Shown here piece after piece: positions 1-7,183 of a DNA stretch of 11,288 nucleotides. The stretch comes from Planctomycetales bacterium (GTDB lineage: Bacteria > Planctomycetota > Phycisphaerae > SM23-33). Both the position numbers and the translations under genes were made by a program. Within the stretch, counting starts at the first letter, position 1; each line of letters starts with the position of its first letter. The notes beneath the pieces were generated by a model, which was given only the letters and a program-made list of their open reading frames with translations, did no database searches and was not told the origin of the DNA. Location of the stretch: positions 1-11,288 of the forward strand of contig DAOVLV010000023.1 of NCBI GenBank assembly GCA_030631085.1. Reading direction: 5' to 3'.

Positions 1-2444
1 CGAATCGCGCCGGCTGCGGTGAAACCTTCTTCGTGCGGAGCGGCCTGATAGTTGACGATTATATTGTTGTCCTCAAGTTTCCTCGCTATCTCGGTCCCCC
101 GGCTATAACCGACATTGACTACTACCTGGTGCGTCTGCGTATATCCGACGTCCGCATCACCGGCTACGTCCATCCCGCAGCGTTTCAGCGCAGCGGCGAA
201 GGCCTTGGCGTTGGCGATGACCTTTGACTGATACTCATCCTTAAAATGGTTCATCTCGTAGGCAGCCATCAGCAGGCCTACAAGCGTTCCGAGGTGATGA
301 TTACTGACCGAGCCGGGGAACGTCCTGCGGCAGATAGCCTCCCATAGGTGCCATCGCTCGTCGGTCTCGGCGTAGTTCGACGCGACGATTCCCCGCTGCG
401 TACCGAAAAATGTCTTATGCGTCGAGCCGGTAACGATGTCCGCACCGTCTGCGAACGGTTCCTGGAAGTGCGGGCCGATAAGTCCAAGCACGTGGGCCAT
501 GTCGTACATAATGACGGTATCGATGCTCATCTCATCGGCGAACGCCCGAATATCAGCCACCGGTTCTGGGTACAGGACGACGCTTTTTCCGAAGATAATC
601 AGTTCGGGTCTGTATCGCTCCAGCAGTTCCCTGCAGGCGGGCACGTCGATTTTATAGGGATTATCGGGCAGGACGGGGAAGTTGGTTATTGCCGGTTTTT
701 CCGTTTTCGGGTCGTGTGCGATGAAGTCGCGCATCGCGCCCATCGGCTGGGAACTGAGATGCCCGCCCTTGATAATGTGATTGTTCATCACCCTTGCGAT
801 TCTTCTCGGCGGGCTTTTCCGGTCGGTCCGGTTGATGTAATCGACCATCGCGCTGAAGACGACGGCGTTCGCCATCTGCCCGCTGACGGCGCGGGTCTCG
901 ACCTCCGCACAGCCAAGGAATTTCCGAAGTTCATCTTCCAGCGAGGTCTCGACAGCCTCGATGAAATCCGTCCCCTGGTAGTAGAAGACGTCCGCTTCGT
1001 AGAATGCCTTGAGCGGTTTGTGCTCGGCATATCGGAAGGCGGGGTCCATAATCGACAGCATCCGGGCCATGGGCGATAGCGTCTGCTCGGACGGGATCAG
1101 GTTTATGCACTCTGCCTGTCGCCAGACGGTGTTTTCGAGCGTTTTTTCGAGCAGGTCGCGCGCCTTTTTCGCTCCATCTTTCTGCGGTTGAGTTTCGTGG
1201 CTGGCCAGGGCGTGGTCGAATATGATTGCCCTTGCGTAAGGCGGAGCCTCGCCGCGCAGGTGGAACGGGACGATAACGGCTTCGACCCGCTTGCCGCGAA
1301 TTTCGATTTCTATCTTGTCGCCCTCGCGCAGGTCGCTGTCGAGCATGGCCAGGCAGAGAGACCGCATCGCTTTTTGGTCGGTTATTCTGCTCGACAGACC
1401 TTCGCCCTCGACTTTCCAGTACGGTGTTACCGTGCCGCTGGTAACGAAGCCGACGTGCTTGTCGCCGACGAACGCCCCTGCCGGCGGGCGGGCGATACCT
1501 TTACCAGCCACCGCCACCGGAACGATCCGTCGCGGCAGGTTCGCTATCAGCGAATAATCTTCGGAAAGGATTTTCATGAAGGCTTCATGCTGTTTGGTCA
1601 GTGGGTCTTTTCCAATAAAATTGCCCTTCAGCGGCGAGAAACTCACAGCGAATCGCGCAAGGGGGCAGGAGAAGACGGCAATTTCTTTTCCGTCCGGGTC
1701 CAGCCCCAGTTCGTGCCCGTAGAGCGGTAAGGCTGCTTCCAGCCGAAGAGTGTCGCGTGCGCCGAGGCCGACGGGTTCTGCGCCGCGATTAATCAGCAGG
1801 TCCCATATTTCCGGGGCGGCTTGACTATCGACGAACAGTTCGAAGCAGATCGGTTCGCCCGTATATCCGGTTCGGGCGAGACGGACCTCGACGCCGTTGA
1901 TTACGACGGTTCCCAGTTCGTTCCGCATTGGTTCGGGAATTCGTCCTGAATCAATAATGCCGGAGAGTATCTCGCCGGACAGCGGGCCTTGGAGCGAGAT
2001 CATCGCGATGTCTTCGGACTTATCGGTCATTTCCACGTCGTCGAATTCGGCGAGGTGTTCGGTGAAATGGTCCCAGTCCTTTTGGCGGTTTGCGGCGTTG
2101 ACGACGAGGACGTATTCATCCTCCTCGAAGCGGTACAGGTACGCGTCATCGACAGCCCCGCCTTCGGCGTTGGGGATCATCGTGTACTGCGCCTGCCCGG
2201 CCTCCAGGGCCTCGGCGTTGTTGGTCAGGACGTGCTGGAGAAATCGCGTCGCGCCTGCGCCGCCGAAGATGAATCGCCCCATGTGCGAGACGTCGAATAT
2301 CCCTGCGCCTTTGCGCGTAGCCATGTGTTCAGCCACGATTCCGCCGGCGTATTGCAGCGGCATCTCCCATCCGGCGAAATCGACTATTTTTCCACCACCG
2401 GCAACGTGCCGGTCGTACAGTACCGTTCTGTGCAATTCGCTCAT
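1..2444 (-). CDS. Bifunctional GcvT-GlyA fusion: aminomethyltransferase (T-protein) joined to serine hydroxymethyltransferase, partial at the window edge
   Basis: One minus-strand frame runs without a stop from ATG at 2444 to base 1 (814 codons visible; the C-terminus is outside). Residues 1 to about 405 are glycine cleavage T-protein: DFAGWEMPLQY (22-32), GIFDVSHMG (48-56), the folate-site Asp pair GGAVDDAY (D99, D100), then TGYTGE, GLGARDTLRLEA and a C-terminal barrel. A charged linker (about 410-440, HETQPQKDGAKKARD) leads into a serine hydroxymethyltransferase: ECINLIPSEQTLSP, FRYAEHK, YYQGTDFIE, YDMAHVLGL, and the PLP-lysine motif STHKTFFGTQRG (K677). T-protein releases ammonia and makes 5,10-methylene-THF from the aminomethyl group on H-protein; SHMT uses that methylene-THF and glycine to make serine. 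The fusion therefore joins the producer and the consumer of one folate intermediate. I checked the frame codon by codon across the junction (about 1060-1225) and found no stop. The SHMT half differs from the usual TTTTHKTLRGPRGG-type signature but keeps the key Lys, Asp and His. The exact start is favoured by a purine-rich GGATAAGAG upstream of the ATG. Confidence 0.93.
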   Translation of the reverse strand, partial: MSELHRTVLYDRHVAGGGKIVDFAGWEMPLQYAGGIVAEHMATRKGAGIFDVSHMGRFIFGGAGATRFLQHVLTNNAEALEAGQAQYTMIPNAEGGAVDDAYLYRFEEDEYVLVVNAANRQKDWDHFTEHLAEFDDVEMTDKSEDIAMISLQGPLSGEILSGIIDSGRIPEPMRNELGTVVINGVEVRLARTGYTGEPICFELFVDSQAAPEIWDLLINRGAEPVGLGARDTLRLEAALPLYGHELGLDPDGKEIAVFSCPLARFAVSFSPLKGNFIGKDPLTKQHEAFMKILSEDYSLIANLPRRIVPVAVAGKGIARPPAGAFVGDKHVGFVTSGTVTPYWKVEGEGLSSRITDQKAMRSLCLAMLDSDLREGDKIEIEIRGKRVEAVIVPFHLRGEAPPYARAIIFDHALASHETQPQKDGAKKARDLLEKTLENTVWRQAECINLIPSEQTLSPMARMLSIMDPAFRYAEHKPLKAFYEADVFYYQGTDFIEAVETSLEDELRKFLGCAEVETRAVSGQMANAVVFSAMVDYINRTDRKSPPRRIARVMNNHIIKGGHLSSQPMGAMRDFIAHDPKTEKPAITNFPVLPDNPYKIDVPACRELLERYRPELIIFGKSVVLYPEPVADIRAFADEMSIDTVIMYDMAHVLGLIGPHFQEPFADGADIVTGSTHKTFFGTQRGIVASNYAETDERWHLWEAICRRTFPGSVSNHHLGTLVGLLMAAYEMNHFKDEYQSKVIANAKAFAAALKRCGMDVAGDADVGYTQTHQVVVNVGYSRGTEIARKLEDNNIIVNYQAAPHEEGFTAAGAI

Positions 2445-2476
2445 GTCTCTTATCCATTCATTTTATCGAAGGGGGT

Positions 2477-2504
2477 ATTGTAATAATGCTGCCGGACGAA
2501 TCAA
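2477..2504 (-). promoter_or_regulatory. Putative sigma-70-like promoter for the gcvT-glyA fusion
   Basis: Read on the minus strand, TTGATT (2504-2499) is followed after 16 bases by TACAAT (2482-2477). This is close to the bacterial -35/-10 consensus and lies about 33 bases upstream of the ATG at 2444. The short leader leaves no room for a glycine riboswitch. The call rests on sequence similarity alone. Confidence 0.4.
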
Positions 2505-2561
2505 GACCGCAGACCGACCGGGCCGAAAGTCGAAGATAATCGTTGTTGTTCCACCGGGCCG

Positions 2562-3452
2562 ATGATTACAATCTTTGCCATGGATTATTTCTCATGCAGA
2601 ATCGGGACCGTCTTTCTATTTGCGTTGCTCCTGGCCGGTTGTGTCGATGAAGCAGACGTTGCGGAGGTTCGTCTCGACTTGACCGGTGTGGGGGTTTCTT
2701 CGGACGTTTCCGACCTGTCAGTCGTTCTTTCCAAAGGCGTCGATGAGAAAGGTCGGCTTATCCCGGCAGGTTTCGCGTCTGTGCGTAACCGGTTGGATTC
2801 GCAATTGAAGAAGATGGCCATATCCGGTCCGACGGCCACGCCGGAGATGTATCCGACGGACGAGTCTCGCTGGGCCTACTGGTACAACGCTCGTGCGGCA
2901 TGGTCGATGAAGTTGGCGGATTTAGCGGGTTTTCCCCCGGCCCGATGTTGGCCACGGGCGCGCGAAAAGGTATTTCTCCTTGACGGGTGTGATATGTCGC
3001 TCGAAAAAATCGACTCGATTCTCCGGGATGAGACCAGGCGTAGCGGAGATTTTCGCCTGGCTGCCTGCGCGCCCGGAGCGTGGATCGATTACGCTCCGCT
3101 GCCTCAAAAGCCGTTCACCGAGGGAAACTTTTCCGTCAGGCTCGATGAGGCGTTCAACCGCTTGGTCTTGGACGAGCGGCGGTTCGTTATTGATGTTGAT
3201 AACAAACGGGTTTGTATTCCGCCGATGTTGTGGGACTGTCGCGATATGGTCATAGCCAGGTACCGGCGGCGATTCGGCCCGTGCGAGGTCAGCCTGACCA
3301 CTGCGCTGAGTCCGCACCTCGGACACCCCGCCCGATGCAGGCTCAAAAACGCCCTCGGATACGCCGCCGTTCGACAGAAAACGCGGACGGAAATTCTTAT
3401 TACCAGACGCAAGATATTTTATCCCGGTAGTATCGGAAGAATTGAGCCGTGA
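2562..3452 (+). CDS. DUF547-domain lipoprotein
   Basis: The protein has 296 residues. A hydrophobic N-terminal segment (GTVFLFALLLAGC) ends in a lipobox L-A-G-C with Cys27, so export and lipid attachment are likely. The central part matches the layout of the DUF547 family: WAYWYNARAAWSMKLA (about 104-119) corresponds to the 'fWiNaYNA' core, followed by a helix-forming SLEKIDSILRD (146-156), RLAACAPGAWIDYAPLP (165-181), and RFVIDVDNKRVCIPPMLW (207-224). The biochemical function of DUF547 is not established to my knowledge. The stop codon overlaps the start of the MlaE permease, so the two are probably co-translated and may share a role in envelope lipids; that is inference. ATG at 2580 is an alternative start that gives a more typical 21-residue signal peptide. 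Neither start has a clear Shine-Dalgarno sequence. Confidence 0.75.
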   Translation: MITIFAMDYFSCRIGTVFLFALLLAGCVDEADVAEVRLDLTGVGVSSDVSDLSVVLSKGVDEKGRLIPAGFASVRNRLDSQLKKMAISGPTATPEMYPTDESRWAYWYNARAAWSMKLADLAGFPPARCWPRAREKVFLLDGCDMSLEKIDSILRDETRRSGDFRLAACAPGAWIDYAPLPQKPFTEGNFSVRLDEAFNRLVLDERRFVIDVDNKRVCIPPMLWDCRDMVIARYRRRFGPCEVSLTTALSPHLGHPARCRLKNALGYAAVRQKTRTEILITRRKIFYPGSIGRIEP

Positions 3453-4264
3453 ATGTTTTCGCACAACTTGGTTCGCGGAGTCTCTCGTCGGTGTCGGCAT
3501 TGGGGGATTTCTGTCGATTCTGCGGGCGAGTGTTTGAATGGATTCTGTCGGTGGGGCTGAGCAGGCGCAACATTCGCCTGACGCTCCGGCAGATGTATGA
3601 GCTCGGTACGCGGAGCGTTCCGGTGGTAATGTTCACCGGCGCGTTCGTCGGGATGGTCCTTGCCGCCCAATCCGTGCTGCAATTCAAGGCCGTTGGTTTG
3701 GAGGCGAAACTCGGCGCAATCGTCAACCTTTCGGTGGTGCGGGAATTAGGCCCGGTGCTGGCGGCGATTATGCTGGCCGGTCGCGTCGGCGGCGGCCTGG
3801 CAGCCGAACTGGGAACCATGCGAGTTACCGACCAGATCGACGCGCTGCGTGCGATGGGGGCCGACCCGCTCCGCGTACTGGTAGTACCGAGGTTCCTCGC
3901 CTGCCTGCTTCTGATGCCGATCCTCGTGCTCTATGCCGACCTGACGGGAATCCTCGGCGGGTACCTCATCGGCGTCGGAATCTACGGTATCAATGCAGCC
4001 GAGTTCTGGGAACACGCCGCCAGATCGGTGGAAATGTTCGATATTGTTACCGGACTTATCAAGAGTTTGTTCTTCGCCGGTGTGATGAGCCTTATCTGTT
4101 GTTGGCGTGGTTTTCGCTGCCAGCCCGGAGCGGCAGGGGTCGGAAGAGCGTGCACCGAAAGTTTCGTAGAATCCTGCATGGCTATTCTTGCGCTGGACTT
4201 CTTCATCGGGGTACTACTCAATACGATCTATACCATCACATGGGGCGCGCCGCCGGTAATGTGA
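3449..4264 (+). CDS. mlaE: MlaE/YrbE-family ABC transporter permease
   Basis: This is a 271-residue polytopic inner-membrane protein of the MlaE (YrbE, PF02405) family. The family signature is clear: VVRELGPVLAAIMLAGRVG (97-115), AAELGTMRVTDQIDALRAMG (118-137), then ADPLRVLVVPRFLA (138-151) and several hydrophobic segments (about 56-76, 150-175, 198-218, 245-265). Length is normal for the family. MlaE works with the ATPase MlaF and an MCE-domain protein to move phospholipids between the inner and outer membranes. The start is GTG at 3449, and the GTGA overlaps the upstream TGA by 4 bases, which implies translational coupling with the DUF547 lipoprotein. Unusually, no mlaF or MCE gene follows; a repeat element comes next. 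The ATPase and MCE partners must be elsewhere, or the operon has been split. Confidence 0.92.
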   Translation: MNVFAQLGSRSLSSVSALGDFCRFCGRVFEWILSVGLSRRNIRLTLRQMYELGTRSVPVVMFTGAFVGMVLAAQSVLQFKAVGLEAKLGAIVNLSVVRELGPVLAAIMLAGRVGGGLAAELGTMRVTDQIDALRAMGADPLRVLVVPRFLACLLLMPILVLYADLTGILGGYLIGVGIYGINAAEFWEHAARSVEMFDIVTGLIKSLFFAGVMSLICCWRGFRCQPGAAGVGRACTESFVESCMAILALDFFIGVLLNTIYTITWGAPPVM

Positions 4265-4265
4265 T

Positions 4266-4421
4266 AAATCCGAATGTCGAAATCCGAAATCCGAAAACCG
4301 AAACAATATCGAATGACCAAAATTCAAAATCCGAAACACAAAACGGTCCAGTCTGAAAAATTGTTTGGAACATTTGGTTATTCGAATTTCGGATTTGTTT
4401 CGGATTTCGACATTCGGATTT
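4266..4421. repeat. Large inverted repeat of AAATCCGAAA-type units
   Basis: A perfect 24-base arm (4266-4289, beginning AAATCCGAATGTCG) is the reverse complement of 4398-4421 (ending CGACATTCGGATTT). Inside the arms, imperfect copies of the units TCCGAAA and TTCGAAT continue toward a centre near 4345, with AAAATTCAAAATCCGAAA at 4319-4336 on the left and TTCGAATTTCGGATTT at 4381-4396 on the right. The element nearly fills the spacer between the MlaE stop and the next gene and has no coding content. It could form a long stem and might end mlaE transcription, or be a dispersed miniature element. I have seen similar tracts in planctomycete spacers, but this could not be checked here. Confidence 0.8.
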
Positions 4422-4452
4422 CGTATTTGAATCTGGCGGAGGTTTTCTGATA

Positions 4453-4695
4453 ATGCTGCGAAAATGGTACACAAACTGGCTTTCGCGTCATTGCAACCGG
4501 ACGAGTTTCGCGTTGCATATGGTCGGAATCCCGGCTGCTTTTGTCGCTGCGCCGGTAGCGGCCATAATGAAATACTGGGTACTCGCTGCCGGGTTTTTTC
4601 TCGGCGGATATATCTTGCAATTTATCGGGCATCTGATAGAAGGCAACCGCTCCGGCGAAGAAGAACTGGTCCGAAGACTGCTCCACCGGAAATAA
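4453..4695 (+). CDS. Small Mpo1/DUF962-like membrane protein
   Basis: This is an 80-residue protein with the Mpo1 (YGL010w, DUF962) pattern in compressed form: WLSRHCNRTSFALHMVGIP (9-27) holds the His residues H13 and H22, and a second hydrophobic stretch ends in LQFIGHLIEGNRSGEE (55-70) with H60 and E63. The membrane segments are about 23-38 and 42-60. Yeast Mpo1 is an Fe(II)-dependent dioxygenase acting on 2-hydroxy fatty acids; the bacterial small members are uncharacterised as far as I know, so only family membership is claimed. The start is well supported by GGCGGAGG (4435-4442) placed 10 bases before ATG. It follows the inverted repeat and may be transcribed separately from mlaE. Confidence 0.8.
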   Translation: MLRKWYTNWLSRHCNRTSFALHMVGIPAAFVAAPVAAIMKYWVLAAGFFLGGYILQFIGHLIEGNRSGEEELVRRLLHRK

Positions 4696-4704
4696 CAGGC
4701 CAAG

Positions 4705-4726
4705 CCCACGGGCTGCGTCCCGTGGG
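4705..4726. repeat. CCCACGGG palindrome (hairpin)
   Basis: CCCACGGG (4705-4712) and CCCGTGGG (4719-4726) form a perfect 8-base GC-rich stem with loop CTGCGT. There is no T-run after it, so it is not a classical intrinsic terminator. It lies just after the Mpo1-like gene and ends 27 bases before the chosen start of the next gene. Its form resembles a REP-type dispersed palindrome. Confidence 0.75.
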
Positions 4727-4753
4727 TCCATGCGGATTCAAATGGAGCTGATG

Positions 4754-5986
4754 ATGGTAAAGAGCGACGAGAAACTGGCGATTGACGGTGGTAAGGCAGT
4801 GCGGGAAAAACCATTTCCGCCGAGGCGATTATTCGGGGACGACGAAAAGGCCGCCGCCGTTGAAGTTTTCGACGAGTCCATTGCTACCGGCGAAGCCTTC
4901 GGCTACGGCGGTAAGCGCGAGCAGGAGTATGAGAAAGAATTCGCCGAGCGTCTCGGCGGCGGGTTCGCCAAGGGCACTAACTCCGGCACGTCGGCGTTGC
5001 TTGCGGCGATAGCGGCGCTGGAACTGGAGCCGGGAAGCGAAGTCGTCTGTCCGCCCATAACCGACCCCGGCGGGGTAATGCCTATAGTGATGATGAACTG
5101 CATACCCGTTCCCGCCGATACGAATGAGTTTTCCTTCAACGTCGGACCTGAACAGATAGCCGCAGCAATTACAGAACGCACTCGGGCAATCGTCGTGGCC
5201 CCAATATTCGGCGAACCTGTGGACATGGACCCGATAATGGAATTGGCCGGCGAGAAAGGACTCGCCGTCGTCGAGGACGCCGCACAGGCGCACGGGGCAG
5301 TCTATCGCGGTTCCACCGTCGGGACCCACGGCGACATCGCCGCTTTCAGCACGATGTACGGCAAGCACTACGCCAGCGGCGGGCAGGGCGGAATATTCTT
5401 CACACGAAACGAAGATTTATTCTGGAAGGCCAGGCGGTTCATGGACAGGGGAAAACCTTTTGGGACGGATGAACCAAACAACGTCCGCCTGGGTCTGAAC
5501 CTCAACACCGACGAACTGTCAGCCGCTATCGCGCGGGTCCAACTGAAAAAACTACCGTGGATCGTCGAACGCCGACAGTCCGTCGCCGCCGCTGTGTCCG
5601 ACGGAATAAAATCACTTCAGTCCGTCGCGCTGGGAAAAATCATCCCTGACGCGAAGGCGAGTTACTGGCACATGCGAATGACGGTCGATGCCGACAAACT
5701 CACCGTCGATAAGGACACTTTCGCCGAAGCATTAGCCGCTGAAGGAATCCCCGCCTCGCCATCGTATCGTCATATACCCGCGGAGCACGTCTGGTTCCGC
5801 AGCCGGAACACTTACGGGTCCAGCGGTTATCCGTGGACGTCCCCGTATGAGCCGTTGAACCTGCCGAACTGCGAAGCCGCGGTAGCCCGCAACTTCCTCA
5901 TCCACATCCACGAAAACTGGACAGATAAGGAAATCGCCGATACCGTTACAGCCTTGACGAAAGTCGAAAAGGCGTATCTGAAATAG
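4754..5986 (+). CDS. DegT/DnrJ/EryC1/StrS-family PLP-dependent aminotransferase-like enzyme
   Basis: The protein has about 410 residues, standard for the family. It starts with the common family opening LAIDGGKAVREKPFP. Other marks are GTNSGTSALLAA (PLP phosphate cup), a VVEDAAQAHGA segment whose Asp should contact the PLP nitrogen, and DIAAFSTMYGKHYASGGQGG, where the Lys in YGKH sits at the usual Schiff-base position. The C-terminal domain includes LNLNTDELSAAIARVQLKKL and a substrate-side region SPSYRHIPAEH. Members convert keto-sugars to amino-sugars or catalyse related PLP reactions; the substrate cannot be read from sequence. I chose ATG 4754 because GGAG at 4744-4747 is 6 bases upstream; ATG 4751 is possible, and ATG 4730 (418 residues) directly follows the hairpin and lacks a good ribosome site. 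No sugar-nucleotide genes lie beside it. Confidence 0.9.
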   Translation: MVKSDEKLAIDGGKAVREKPFPPRRLFGDDEKAAAVEVFDESIATGEAFGYGGKREQEYEKEFAERLGGGFAKGTNSGTSALLAAIAALELEPGSEVVCPPITDPGGVMPIVMMNCIPVPADTNEFSFNVGPEQIAAAITERTRAIVVAPIFGEPVDMDPIMELAGEKGLAVVEDAAQAHGAVYRGSTVGTHGDIAAFSTMYGKHYASGGQGGIFFTRNEDLFWKARRFMDRGKPFGTDEPNNVRLGLNLNTDELSAAIARVQLKKLPWIVERRQSVAAAVSDGIKSLQSVALGKIIPDAKASYWHMRMTVDADKLTVDKDTFAEALAAEGIPASPSYRHIPAEHVWFRSRNTYGSSGYPWTSPYEPLNLPNCEAAVARNFLIHIHENWTDKEIADTVTALTKVEKAYLK

Positions 5987-5993
5987 CGGGCGC

Positions 5994-6027
5994 CATGCCC
6001 TCATGCGCAGCGCAGCAGATGGGCATG
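5994..6027. repeat. CATGCCC / GGGCATG inverted repeat
   Basis: CATGCCC (5994-6000) pairs with GGGCATG (6021-6027) around a 20-base loop that contains GCGCAGCGC. A further GGCATGC follows at 6041-6047. It starts 8 bases after the DegT stop codon, so it could act in transcript 3' end formation. It is the first of three palindromes in the 206-base spacer 5987-6192, which holds no gene. Confidence 0.6.
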
Positions 6028-6086
6028 TAACGTAGCGATAGGCATGCTTATTGGAAGATTACATCAGCAAGATGAACGTGGATTGA

Positions 6087-6100
6087 CCCGCCGTGGCGGG
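6087..6100. repeat. CCCGCC-GT-GGCGGG palindrome
   Basis: A perfect 6-base GC-only stem with a 2-base loop (or 5-base stem with a 4-base loop) sits in the middle of the spacer between the DegT and UroD-like genes. There is no T-run. It may be part of a composite repeat with its neighbours. Confidence 0.55.
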
Positions 6101-6126
6101 CAGGACACGGGTACAAAACCGAACGG

Positions 6127-6151
6127 CAAGCCGATTCTCAAGGTCGGCTTG
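6127..6151. repeat. CAAGCCGA / TCGGCTTG inverted repeat
   Basis: CAAGCCGA (6127-6134) and TCGGCTTG (6144-6151) form a perfect 8-base stem with a 9-base loop. It lies about 40 bases upstream of the UroD-like start, so it would be in that gene's leader if the promoter is further upstream. A third GGCTTGAG copy at 6168-6175 repeats part of the right arm. Confidence 0.65.
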
Positions 6152-6192
6152 AGGTTTAGTTACTTTTGGCTTGAGTGTGAGAAAAACGTAAC

Positions 6193-7179
6193 ATGAGTGA
6201 GACGCGCACAGGTCAGCCGTACGGTTTTTCACTTTCGGATACGCTGCTGGCCGAAGTCGGGGAGGTTCCCCAGTCCGCACTGCATTACGACGCCGACGCC
6301 ATCTGCCGGGCGTACGATGCCATTGTTCCGGTGGCCGAGCGGCTCGGTGTGGACCCGCCGCAGCCCCGGCTGGCGGGTTTTGCCTATAATCACGCCTCCA
6401 CGCTCGGCGCGGAGATAACCTTCAAACCTGACTCGCCCGAACCGGGCATCAGCCCCTGTATCCACATCCCCGAAGACATCGACCGGCTGACCGAACCGGA
6501 GGATTACCTCTCGGCCGGCATCGTCCCGCAGCGCCTGGAGTCGCTGCGGCAGTTGAAGCAGCGCCGGCCCGACGCAAGCGAGTTCATCGGCCACGATTAC
6601 GAAGGCCCCATCACCACGGCGGTACTGCTGATGGGGCAGGATTTTTTAATGCTGCCTTACGACGACCCGGCCCGGGCGCATCGCCTGCTGGAGTTCTGCG
6701 TCCGCAGTGCGCTGAATTACACCCGGACTCTGAGGCAGCATCAAAACCACCCGACGGGTCCTCAGCCGGTGGGAATGTGTGACGATTTCGCCGGGATGTT
6801 CCCGCCTGAAAAGTTCGGCGAGTTCGTCGCGCCCTACTGGGATAAGATGTACACCGGGCAGCAGGCTACAGAACGCTTCCTGCACTCGGAGTTACTACGC
6901 CGGGAGCACCTGCCGTTCCTGACCGACTTGAAGATCGACACCTTCGACCCCAGCGTCGATGAACATATCACTGCTGAAATTCTCCGGGAGCACTGCCCGG
7001 TGCCTTATATGCTTCGGCTCTGGCCGGCATGGGTGCAGCAGCAATCCGCCGAGGAGTTGGTCCAAAAGTACCGCCACCTGGCGGATTTCGCCCCGACGAG
7101 TATCACTTTCGCCCTGGACCGCCTGGTCGATGAGCCGAAGATCGTCGCCCTGCTGGAAGTAGCAAGGGAATTGGCATAA
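6193..7179 (+). CDS. Uroporphyrinogen-decarboxylase-superfamily (UroD/MtaA-like) protein
   Basis: This is a 328-residue protein. The URO-D superfamily (PF01208) pattern is visible in YEGPITTAVLLMGQDFLM (136-153), DDPARAHRLLEFC (157-169, the usual 'dpe..h.ll.' helix), and CDDFAGMFPPEKFGEFVAPYWDKM (about 196-219), the typical metal-proximal or substrate-side segment. H231 in FLHSELLR sits where corrinoid methyltransferase relatives carry their HxC zinc ligands, but the Cys is absent there. The heme-pathway arginine signature at the N-terminus is also not evident, so it is more likely an uncharacterised superfamily member, for example acting on methyl groups, than HemE. The substrate is unknown. 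ATG at 6193 has only a weak purine-rich leader (GTGAGAAAAA). The gene is convergent with the STAS gene, with 22 bases between their stops. Confidence 0.78.
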   Translation: MSETRTGQPYGFSLSDTLLAEVGEVPQSALHYDADAICRAYDAIVPVAERLGVDPPQPRLAGFAYNHASTLGAEITFKPDSPEPGISPCIHIPEDIDRLTEPEDYLSAGIVPQRLESLRQLKQRRPDASEFIGHDYEGPITTAVLLMGQDFLMLPYDDPARAHRLLEFCVRSALNYTRTLRQHQNHPTGPQPVGMCDDFAGMFPPEKFGEFVAPYWDKMYTGQQATERFLHSELLRREHLPFLTDLKIDTFDPSVDEHITAEILREHCPVPYMLRLWPAWVQQQSAEELVQKYRHLADFAPTSITFALDRLVDEPKIVALLEVARELA

Positions 7180-7183
7180 GGAG
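7178..7183 (+). promoter_or_regulatory. Orphan Shine-Dalgarno-like AAGGAG after the UroD-like stop
   Basis: AAGGAG overlaps the TAA stop (7177-7179) and is followed by GATAATTTCTATAACC, with no ATG, GTG or TTG at a usable distance. It looks like a ribosome site for a coupled downstream gene that is missing. It may be chance. Confidence 0.3.

Noticed and set aside
348..1079. Plus-strand frame of 243 codons
   Set aside because: It is antisense to the SHMT domain, whose minus-strand translation has clear family motifs. The plus frame resembles nothing I know.
1188..1730. Plus-strand frame of 180 codons
   Set aside because: It is antisense to the GcvT C-terminal region and has no recognisable motifs.
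2445..2561. Glycine riboswitch before the gcvT-glyA gene
   Set aside because: The likely leader is only about 25-30 bases, and no paired glycine-aptamer core is visible in the 117-base gap.
1897..2565. Plus-strand frame of 222 codons
   Set aside because: It is antisense to the GcvT N-terminal half. Its Ser/Arg-rich content is typical of a shadow frame.
2922..3500. Minus-strand frame of 192 codons
   Set aside because: It overlaps the DUF547 lipoprotein, which has a signal peptide, family motifs and a coupled downstream gene.
4266..4421. CRISPR-like array from the TCCGAAA repeats
   Set aside because: The units are short, irregular and in both orientations, with no spacers of constant length and no cas genes.
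4705..4726. Intrinsic terminator
   Set aside because: The stem is good, but no T-run follows in either direction.
6193..7179. HemE (true uroporphyrinogen decarboxylase)
   Set aside because: The N-terminal arginine signature for the tetrapyrrole substrate is not evident, and no other heme genes are nearby.
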